NCBI GenBank assembly: GCA_937888775.1
Contig: CALAQT010000086.1
Location: forward strand, 1 to 8,668
Origin: an uncultured Actinomycetes bacterium
GTDB lineage: Bacteria; Actinomycetota; Thermoleophilia; Solirubrobacterales; Solirubrobacteraceae
Reading direction: 5' to 3'
Length of the DNA: 8,668 nucleotides
Position numbers and translations under genes: made by a program. Shown in pieces: positions 1 to 5,513 of the stretch. The notes below the pieces were generated by a model that was not told the DNA's origin, did not search any database, and saw only the letters and a list, made by a program, of their open reading frames with translations. Position 1 is the first letter of the stretch. Every line of letters starts with the position of its first letter.

Positions 1-681
1 TCAGATCTCTCGCTGCGCCACGGCGCCGGATTCGCCGTCGCGGTGGTGGGGATCATGCTGGCCGAGCAAACGCTGCTGAACGCCGGGGTCCTGATCGTCG
101 CCGCCAATGCCGGCGGGGTGGCGCTGACCACCGGCCTGACGGGTTTCGTCTTCAACGTGATGTTGATCGTGCGCGCCCCGCTGCAGCTGTTCCAGGCGAT
201 CCAGACCTCGATCCTGCCGCATCTGGCGGGCCTGGAGGCGCGCGAGAGCGCGGACGAGTTTCACCGCGCCATCCGGGTCACGATCCTGGTGATCGCGGGC
301 TTCGGCGCGGCCGTGGCGCTGGGGCTGCTGGCGATCGGACCGCCGGTGATGACCGCCCTGCTGGGCGACAAGGGCAGCTTTCACTATGCGCGGCTGGGTC
401 TCGCCTTGGTCGGCCTGGGGATGGGGCTGCACCTGATCTCCGGGACGCTCAACCAGGCAGCTCTGGCGCGCGGGCGCGCGCGCCTGGCGTCGGCGGCGTG
501 GCTGACCTCGGCGGCGCTGTTCGTGCTGTTCGTCGCGACCCCTACGATCAGCGGGGAGGTCACGCGCGTCGAGGTCGGCTACTTCATGGCCACGGCCGTG
601 CTGAGCCTGCTGCTGTGGGGCGTCTACCGCGCACCGCGTCGCGGTCCGGTGCCGATGGCGCCCGCTTCGGCCGGCGCCTGA
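1..681 (+). CDS. C-terminal part of a polytopic membrane protein, probable MOP-superfamily polysaccharide flippase (5' end outside window)
   Basis: The reading frame is open from the first base and stops at TGA 679-681, giving 226 residues of a protein that begins upstream of the window. It is strongly hydrophobic. Likely membrane helices lie at fragment residues about 11-32, 40-58, 92-115, 130-150, 163-180 and 192-209, separated by short basic loops, and the tail is Pro/Ala-rich. The loop with APLQLFQAIQTSILPHLA followed by an acidic stretch, and the later helix with a GTLNQAALARGRA loop, resemble flippases and exporters of the Wzx/MurJ-like (MOP) superfamily. Those proteins move lipid-linked sugars across the cytoplasmic membrane. 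The family call rests on overall appearance, because the N-terminal half is missing and there is no catalytic motif to confirm it. A different multi-spanning transporter is possible. The gene converges on the minus-strand cluster and is probably a separate transcription unit. Confidence 0.6.
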   Translation, partial: SDLSLRHGAGFAVAVVGIMLAEQTLLNAGVLIVAANAGGVALTTGLTGFVFNVMLIVRAPLQLFQAIQTSILPHLAGLEARESADEFHRAIRVTILVIAGFGAAVALGLLAIGPPVMTALLGDKGSFHYARLGLALVGLGMGLHLISGTLNQAALARGRARLASAAWLTSAALFVLFVATPTISGEVTRVEVGYFMATAVLSLLLWGVYRAPRRGPVPMAPASAGA

Positions 682-733
682 GCGCGCCGGGGGCGGCGCA
701 GGCGCCCGCCGCTTAGGTGGGAGTACGAAGGCT

Positions 734-752
734 CGCCGGCGCTTAGCCGGCG
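734..752. terminator. GC-rich hairpin between convergent genes, possible bidirectional terminator
   Basis: A perfect 7-bp inverted repeat (CGCCGGC at 734-740 and GCCGGCG at 746-752) surrounds a 5-base loop, GCTTA. The loop contains the stop codon of the minus-strand lipoprotein gene (743-745). It sits 52 bases after the stop of the plus-strand membrane protein, where two converging transcripts would meet. No T-run follows on either strand, so it is not a classical intrinsic terminator, and in DNA this GC-rich the match could be chance. Confidence 0.2.
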
Positions 753-1366
753 TTGAGCGCCTTGCAGGTCGGGTCCTTGGCCGCCGCCGCCTTGAGCGCG
801 TCGTTCTTCTTGGGGCTGGCGTTGGCCAGGGCGTTGAGCGAGGACTTGAACTGGTTGCTCACGCCCGAGGCCGCCGCCTGATACGCCGCCGCGCTGGTGG
901 TCGGGATCGCCTTCGCTTTGGCGATCGTCCCGGCCAGGCTGGTGCTGGCCTGGTCGAAGGCCTGCGAGAGCGTCGTCGCGCCCTGCTTGCCATCCTTGAC
1001 GTTCGGTATCCCGGCGGACTTCAGGCCGCTCGCCGCTTTTTGGGTGGCCGCCACCAGCGAGGTCACGAATACGACGTACTCGGCCTTTCCCTGCACCAGC
1101 GACTTTGCGGCGCTGCTGGCCGTCTGCAGCTTGCTGGCGGCCCCGGTGACGTCGCTCTTCCAGGTCGCCAGCGTGACGCAGACCGACTTCACGTAGGCGG
1201 CAGCGGTGACGCCCGAGCTACTGCTGCTACCGCCGCAGGCTGCGAGGGCGAGCGTGACCGCGATGCCGGTTAGGGCGAGGCGAACCTTGCCTCGTGGTCG
1301 TGGCCGTAGGCAAGGTCGCATTCGAGCGGTCCGACCGTCCTGACGGCAACGACGACGCAGCTTCAC
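743..1366 (-). CDS. Small Ala/Ser/Lys-rich lipoprotein of unknown function
   Basis: This is a 207-residue predicted exported lipoprotein. A basic N-region is followed by a hydrophobic stretch (about residues 29-43) and a lipobox LAAC with the lipid-accepting Cys at 44. A flexible GGSSSSSG linker follows. Signal peptidase II processing and anchoring on the outer face of the membrane are therefore expected. The mature part is helix-favouring and rich in Ala, Ser, Thr and Lys. It has only two more cysteines, C63 (in KSVCVTLATW) and C201 (in DPTCKAL), which could form one disulfide joining the ends of the domain. The GTG start at 1366 overlaps the rpe stop as GTGA and has AGG about 6 bases upstream, suggesting translational coupling. 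An in-frame ATG at 1321 gives a more typical signal-peptide length (29 residues to the Cys) and is a real alternative. I do not recognise the family and assign no function. Confidence 0.75.
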   Translation of the reverse strand: MKLRRRCRQDGRTARMRPCLRPRPRGKVRLALTGIAVTLALAACGGSSSSSGVTAAAYVKSVCVTLATWKSDVTGAASKLQTASSAAKSLVQGKAEYVVFVTSLVAATQKAASGLKSAGIPNVKDGKQGATTLSQAFDQASTSLAGTIAKAKAIPTTSAAAYQAAASGVSNQFKSSLNALANASPKKNDALKAAAAKDPTCKALNAG

Positions 1367-2067
1367 GACGCGCCTGCCGCGGCGGCGATCTCGGCGTAGG
1401 CAGCGGCCGGGTCGCCCGAGCCGAACACCGCCGAACCGGTGACGAGCAGATTGGCCCCCGCCCGGGCGGCGCCGGGCGCGGTGTCACGGTGAATGCCCCC
1501 GTCGACCTCCAGCGCGACGGTTTCCGGCAGCGTCGCGCGCATCCGCGCCAGCTTGTCCAGCGAGGCGGGAAGGAACTTCTGAGCCCCCCAGCCGGGATTG
1601 ACGCTCATGCACAGCGCAAGATCCAGTGAGTCGGTCGCCACCTCGGAGAGACTATCGGCCGGGGTACCCGGACAAAGTGCCGCGCCCGCGGTGCAGCCGG
1701 CCCCTCTGATCGCCGCCAGCGTGTACTGCAGGTGCGGCGTGGCCTCGACGTGCACGGTGATGCTGTCGGCACCGGCGCGCGCCAGCTCATCGACGTGGCG
1801 TTCCGGGCGCTCGATCATCAGATGCACGTCGATGATCGCTCCGGCGGCGTGGATCTGGTCGGCGAGCGCCCCGACCACCACCGCCCCGAAGGTGATCGGC
1901 GGTACGAAATGACCGTCCATCACGTCGACGTGGATCACCCGGGCGCCCGCGGCGAGCACCTCGCCGACTTGCGCTCCCAGGCGCGAGAAGTCGGCCGACA
2001 GGATCGACGGCGCGACGGTCAGATCACGAGGCAGGCGCGCGCGATGCTCCTCAGGGACGGCGGGCAA
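1363..2067 (-). CDS. rpe: Ribulose-phosphate 3-epimerase
   Basis: This cytoplasmic TIM-barrel enzyme interconverts D-ribulose 5-phosphate and D-xylulose 5-phosphate in the pentose phosphate pathway. The 234 residues carry the family signatures in order: SILSADFSRL (21-30), HVDVMDGHFVPPITFG (46-61), HLMIERP (82-88), MSVNPGWGAQKF (154-165), EVDGGI (187-192) and the phosphate-binding LLVTGSAVFG (207-216). Metal ligands expected from the family are H46, D48, H82 and D189, with D48 and D189 as the acid/base pair. All are present. Length is typical apart from about 12 extra N-terminal residues. The chosen start is TTG at 2067, only 7 bases after the stop of the zinc-ribbon gene, with AGGCGG about 12 bases upstream. 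No ATG or GTG start lies before the conserved core. The 3' end overlaps the lipoprotein start. The rsmB-rpe order is conserved in Actinobacteria. Confidence 0.96.
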   Translation of the reverse strand: MPAVPEEHRARLPRDLTVAPSILSADFSRLGAQVGEVLAAGARVIHVDVMDGHFVPPITFGAVVVGALADQIHAAGAIIDVHLMIERPERHVDELARAGADSITVHVEATPHLQYTLAAIRGAGCTAGAALCPGTPADSLSEVATDSLDLALCMSVNPGWGAQKFLPASLDKLARMRATLPETVALEVDGGIHRDTAPGAARAGANLLVTGSAVFGSGDPAAAYAEIAAAAGAS

Positions 2068-2074
2068 CTTGCGC

Positions 2075-2302
2075 TCAGACCGCCTGGAGCATGCTCTGGT
2101 GACAATTGTTACAGGCCACGATCGCGGTGCTCGACATGCGCACCATCGTCGAGTGCGCGCCGCAGTTGGGGCAGACCGAGACGAGCTCGTAGCGCTGCAG
2201 GCAGTACACGCAGCGGTAGCGTCCCGGCACTGCCGTCGGGCGCAGCCAGGGCTCGCCGCATCCCGGGCATTCCGGGCCGAGCTTGACCGGAGGATCAGTC
2301 AC
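2075..2302 (-). CDS. Small double zinc-ribbon protein (four CxxC motifs)
   Basis: This 75-residue protein of unknown function has four CxxC knuckles: C12/C15 (CPGC), C31/C34 (CVYC), C44/C47 (CPNC) and C64/C67 (CNNC). The spacing suits two consecutive zinc ribbons, each using two knuckles. The pattern resembles small zinc-ribbon proteins of the YfgJ/DUF1407 type, but I cannot confirm membership. No catalytic domain is present, so a nucleic-acid or protein-binding role is the most that can be inferred. The GTG at 2302 is chosen because the frame further upstream runs into the end of rsmB and loses zinc-ribbon character. The best Shine-Dalgarno-like sequence (GGAGGAG, 2322-2328 on the minus strand) lies about 19 bases away, too far for a standard site. 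A TAACCT hexamer at 2318-2313 could be a -10 box for a nearly leaderless transcript. The gene sits 91 bases after rsmB and 7 bases before rpe. Confidence 0.8.
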   Translation of the reverse strand: MTDPPVKLGPECPGCGEPWLRPTAVPGRYRCVYCLQRYELVSVCPNCGAHSTMVRMSSTAIVACNNCHQSMLQAV

Positions 2303-2393
2303 CGTGCTACCAAGGTTAACGCTCCTCCGGCGGCTGACCGGGACGCCTGGCCGATCGCCGCCCGCTGGCGGGTCACCGGCCCACCCTCGACGC

Positions 2394-3839
2394 TCACCGG
2401 CGACGCAGGCGGGCGATGAAGAAGCCGTCGGTGCCGTGCTCGTCGGGACGCAGCTGCAGGTAGGGCCCTGGACCGGGGATCGCCAGCGGCGCGCAGACGT
2501 CATCGCAGACGAACCGCTCGTCCTCGGCTAGGAAGCGCTCGATCACGCGCTCGCCCTCGGCCTTGGAGATCGTGCAGACCGAGTAGACCAGCACGCCGCC
2601 GGCGGCGGTCGCGGCCGCGGCGGCGCGCAGGATTCCGGCCTGCAGCGGCGCCAGCTCGGCGATCCGCTCCGGGCTCGTGCGCCAGCGCAGATCGGGGCGG
2701 GACTGGAGCGTGCCGAGCCCGCTGCAGGGCGGATCGACGAGCACCCGGTCAAAGCCGTCGCCGACCGCCGTGGCATCGGCGTCGCCGCCGACAGTCCAAG
2801 CGGCAATCGGCAATTCGCCGCCGCCAACCGCCAGCGCATCGGCGATCCGCACCTCGGCGCAGCTGACCTGCATCCGCGCCAGCGTGCGCTGCAGCGCGTG
2901 GGCCCGGCCGGGATGGAGCTCAACTGCCACCAGCGTCCCCCGATCGCCCATCAGCGCGGCCAGATGGGTGGTCTTGGTGCCTGGAGCAGCGCACAGATCG
3001 AGCACTCGCTGCCCTGGCTGCGGATCCAGCACGCGGGCCACGAGCATCGATCCGCGTGACTGGGGCATGATCGCGCCCTCGCGCCACAGCGCTGAGCCGT
3101 GGGCATCGAAGGGCGCATCGAGCACCACGCCCTCGGGCAGCCCCGGGGCCGGATGTCCGGCGACGCCGAGCCGCACCAGGACGCCGGCCACCGAGGCCAC
3201 GAGCGTGTTGACGCGCAGTGCCGACTCGGCCGGCTGATTGATCCGGGCCAGCAGCGTGCGCGCCGTCGGCGCCCCGAGTTCGGCAAACCACAGCTCGGCG
3301 AGCCAGAGCGGAACCGAGTGCAGGACCGCCGCGCCCTCAGGGGTGAGATCGTCGAGCTCGGCGAGGATCGCCTGACCCTCGCGTGCGGCGCGGCGCAGGA
3401 CGGCGTTGACCAGCCCCTGGCCGCCTTGCGCGGAGCGTTTGACCAGCTCGACGCTCTCGTTGACCGCCGCGTGCTCGGCGATGCCGTCGAGCATCAGCAG
3501 CTGCAACAGTCCCAGCCGCAACGCGGCGAGCACCGGCGGATCAAGCCGCTGCGGTGGTCGTCGCGACAGGCGCGAGATCACGTGGTCAAGCGTCGCGCGC
3601 CGCTGCACGGTGCCGTAGGCGAGCGCCATCGCCAGCGCTCGATCCCGCGCGTCCAGGCCCGCCGCCTCGGCCGTGAACGCGCGGTCGGCGTAGGCGCCGT
3701 GCTCGAACACGCGGCGCACCACCTGATAGGCACACGCTCGCGCCGGTGAGACGGCGCCGGGCCGCGATGGTGGCGGCGATCGCGGCGGCGACTCAGCGCC
3801 AGGTCGCGATCGCGGCGGTCGGCTCGCCGCGGGGGCCAA
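2394..3839 (-). CDS. rsmB: 16S rRNA (cytosine-967-C5)-methyltransferase RsmB
   Basis: RsmB uses S-adenosylmethionine to methylate a cytosine in 16S rRNA (C967 in E. coli). The 481 residues comprise a Pro/Ser/Arg-rich N-terminal stretch (about 1-30), a helical NusB-like RNA-binding domain (about 30-170, including GAYADRAFTAEAAGLDARDR) and a Rossmann-fold methyltransferase domain. Motif I is VLDLCAAPGTKTTH (279-292), motif IV is VDPPCSG with C372, and motif VI is VYSVCTIS with the expected nucleophile C422. A Gly/Ala/Asp-rich stretch just before motif IV (near AVGGGELP and GGDADATAVGDG) looks like an insertion. The TTG start at 3839 is preceded by GGAG with 6-base spacing, and GGAG lies across the fmt end, 2 bases before its stop. 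This start is much better supported than the long open frame that continues upstream through fmt. E. coli RsmB is about 430 residues, so the excess is N-terminal and insertional. Confidence 0.93.
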   Translation of the reverse strand: MAPAASRPPRSRPGAESPPRSPPPSRPGAVSPARACAYQVVRRVFEHGAYADRAFTAEAAGLDARDRALAMALAYGTVQRRATLDHVISRLSRRPPQRLDPPVLAALRLGLLQLLMLDGIAEHAAVNESVELVKRSAQGGQGLVNAVLRRAAREGQAILAELDDLTPEGAAVLHSVPLWLAELWFAELGAPTARTLLARINQPAESALRVNTLVASVAGVLVRLGVAGHPAPGLPEGVVLDAPFDAHGSALWREGAIMPQSRGSMLVARVLDPQPGQRVLDLCAAPGTKTTHLAALMGDRGTLVAVELHPGRAHALQRTLARMQVSCAEVRIADALAVGGGELPIAAWTVGGDADATAVGDGFDRVLVDPPCSGLGTLQSRPDLRWRTSPERIAELAPLQAGILRAAAAATAAGGVLVYSVCTISKAEGERVIERFLAEDERFVCDDVCAPLAIPGPGPYLQLRPDEHGTDGFFIARLRRR

Positions 3840-3841
3840 GC

Positions 3842-4756
3842 TCAGCTCCGGTATCCGCGCAGGAAGTCCTCGGCCGGCATCGGTCGCCGTCCCGGTGGCA
3901 CGACCACGATCAACTCCAGCGAGCCCTCCCGGCAACCCAGAACCGGTCGCGCGCCCGCTAGAGACAGGCTCCCGTTGGGTGGCCCCGGCTCGCTCAGCGC
4001 CCGGGCCTCCCTGACCCCCAGCAGGCTCCCGTCGGCCAGCGCCACGTGGGCGCCGATATGCGGGTGCAGAGCCCGCACGACTCGCTCGAGCTCCGGCGCA
4101 GTCCGCTCGGGGTCCAGCCTCCGATCGTCGGCCGTGATCTTCTCGGCGTAGGTGGCGTCCGCGTCGTCCTGCTCTACGCACGGCGGTGAGCTGCCCAGGG
4201 CATCGACGAGCAGCTCAGCCCCCAGTGCCTGCAGGCGCTGGGCCAGCGTGCCGTACGTGTCACCGGGCTCGATCGGCTCGCTGGACTGGAGGCAGACCGG
4301 GCCGCTGTCGAGCCCCGCGGTGAGGCGCATGATCGAGACCCCGGTGATCTGATCGCCGGCCATGATCGCGCGCTCGACCGGAGCGGCTCCGCGCCAGCGT
4401 GGCAGCAGTGAGGGATGGACGTTGACCAGCGGGTGCTCTGACAGCAGTGGCTCCTTGATCAGCGCCCCGAAAGCGCACACGCAGACCGCCTCGGGTCCGA
4501 CGGCGGCGATCCGGGCGCGCGCGGCCTCGTCGTTGACCGATTCCGGCTGGTAGAGCTCGATGCCGAGCTCTCGGGCGGCGTCGGCCACCGGTGGAGCGGC
4601 CAACCGGCGGCCGCGGCCGCGCGGCCGGTCCGGACGCGTGATCACCAGCTCAGGCCGGTGCGGGGAGCCGGCCAGGCGGCTCAGGATGGCTGCGGCGAAC
4701 TCCGAGGTGCCGAGGTAGACCGTCCGCACGCCGGCGGTGGCCTTTGTGGGGAGCAC
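3842..4756 (-). CDS. fmt: Methionyl-tRNA formyltransferase
   Basis: Fmt transfers a formyl group from 10-formyltetrahydrofolate to Met-tRNAfMet in the cytoplasm, making the bacterial initiator tRNA. The 304 residues match the usual length. Near the N-terminus is VYLGTSEFAAAIL (13-25), the Rossmann-like start of the formyltransferase domain. TRPDRPRGRGRRL (40-52) corresponds to the basic tRNA-contacting loop. The catalytic core is VNVHPSLLPRWRGAAPVERAI (111-131) with N112 and H114, followed by GVSIMRLTAGLDSGPV (139-154) with D150. The C-terminal OB-like domain begins around residue 205. The GTG at 4756 abuts the def stop (TAAGTG). A second GTG at 4729, in VRTVYLGTSEF, would give a more canonical N-terminus and 295 residues. 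Neither has a convincing Shine-Dalgarno. Def, immediately upstream, removes the formyl group added here, so the pair forms a functional unit. Confidence 0.95.
   Translation of the reverse strand: MLPTKATAGVRTVYLGTSEFAAAILSRLAGSPHRPELVITRPDRPRGRGRRLAAPPVADAARELGIELYQPESVNDEAARARIAAVGPEAVCVCAFGALIKEPLLSEHPLVNVHPSLLPRWRGAAPVERAIMAGDQITGVSIMRLTAGLDSGPVCLQSSEPIEPGDTYGTLAQRLQALGAELLVDALGSSPPCVEQDDADATYAEKITADDRRLDPERTAPELERVVRALHPHIGAHVALADGSLLGVREARALSEPGPPNGSLSLAGARPVLGCREGSLELIVVVPPGRRPMPAEDFLRGYRS
3846..3849 (-). promoter_or_regulatory. Ribosome binding site that fixes the rsmB TTG start
   Basis: On the minus strand GGAG lies 6 bases before TTG 3839-3837, inside the last codons of fmt. The fmt stop (TGA, 3844-3842) falls between this site and the start codon. 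This arrangement suits translational coupling, with ribosomes finishing fmt re-initiating on rsmB. It is the clearest Shine-Dalgarno in the cluster. Confidence 0.6.
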
Positions 4757-5467
4757 TTAGTGCCGTGATTCTGACTGGGCTTCGCGCAGCGCCCGCATCG
4801 CTTCCTTGCGCTGCTGGCGGGAGATGCGGTCGAGGATCAGCACGCCGTCGAGATGGTCGACCTCGTGCTGGATCACGCGCGCCTCCAGCCCCGAGGCTTC
4901 GATCACGATCTCCTCGCCGAACTCGTTCTGGGCCCGGACGCGGACGTCAATCGGGCGCTCGACGTCGACGTGCACCGCCGGCAGACTGAGGCAGCCCTCC
5001 TCCAGGATCTCCTGCTGCTTGCCTGACCACTCGATCTCCGGGTTGATCAGCGCAGCCACCGGCGCGCGCTGCTGCACGCGGTAGATCAGCAGCCGGTGCA
5101 GGACGCCGACCTGGGTCGCGGCGAGTCCGACGCCCATCGCGTCGTTCATCAGCTCGCCCATCCGCCTGACCTCGTCGCGCAGCGTGTCATCGAAGCGATC
5201 GACGGGCCGAGCCCGGGTGCGCAGCACCGGATCGCCGAACTTGCGCACGTGCGCCAGTGCCGCCGTGCGCCGCGCGGCCGCGGCGGGGTCGAGCTCCTCC
5301 TCCTCGTCCTCCTCGTCTTCGCCGGAGAGCTCGGGATCCTCGGGCTCATCGGCCTCGCCGGCAATCTCGGGATACCCGGGCTCGGTCGGCGTCTGCCCGG
5401 ACTCGGTCAGCCCCGAAACGGCGAGCTCGCGCTCGGCCTGGACTTCGTCGGTCGCTGGTTCGGCCAC
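4757..5467 (-). CDS. def: Peptide deformylase with an acidic N-terminal extension
   Basis: Def removes the N-formyl group from new polypeptides using a metal (usually Fe2+) bound by Cys and two His. All three signature motifs are present: GVGLAATQ (112-119), EGCLSLP (157-163, ligand C159) and HEVDH (201-205, ligands H201 and H205, catalytic E202). Catalytic-domain residues 70-236 have the normal length for the family. The first 70 or so residues are extra: Pro/Gly/Glu-rich, then a dense Asp/Glu run at about 38-60, predicted disordered. GTG 5467 is the most upstream start possible, because an in-frame TAG lies four codons before it. The only later start before the core is GTG at V74 (5248), which would leave about 265 bases untranslated after priA, so I keep the long form. 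No good Shine-Dalgarno precedes either. The gene lies 46 bases after priA and abuts fmt. Confidence 0.95.
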   Translation of the reverse strand: MAEPATDEVQAERELAVSGLTESGQTPTEPGYPEIAGEADEPEDPELSGEDEEDEEEELDPAAAARRTAALAHVRKFGDPVLRTRARPVDRFDDTLRDEVRRMGELMNDAMGVGLAATQVGVLHRLLIYRVQQRAPVAALINPEIEWSGKQQEILEEGCLSLPAVHVDVERPIDVRVRAQNEFGEEIVIEASGLEARVIQHEVDHLDGVLILDRISRQQRKEAMRALREAQSESRH

Positions 5468-5513
5468 AGACCAAGTCTAGAGATGGCGAGCGGGAGCGGT
5501 CAGTGCCCGCGGG

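Noticed and set aside
2364..2376. CCCGC/GCGGG inverted repeat between rsmB and the zinc-ribbon gene as a terminator
   Set aside because: The stem is only 5 bp with a 2-base loop, too tight to form, and there is no T-run.
2303..2503. Upstream extension of the zinc-ribbon frame
   Set aside because: It runs into the C-terminal coding region of rsmB and shows no conserved character. GTG 2302 directly precedes the Cys-rich domain.
3840..4181. Upstream extension of the rsmB frame by 114 codons
   Set aside because: It overlaps the conserved end of fmt, is low-complexity Arg/Gly/Ala, and the TTG at 3839 has a well-spaced GGAG.
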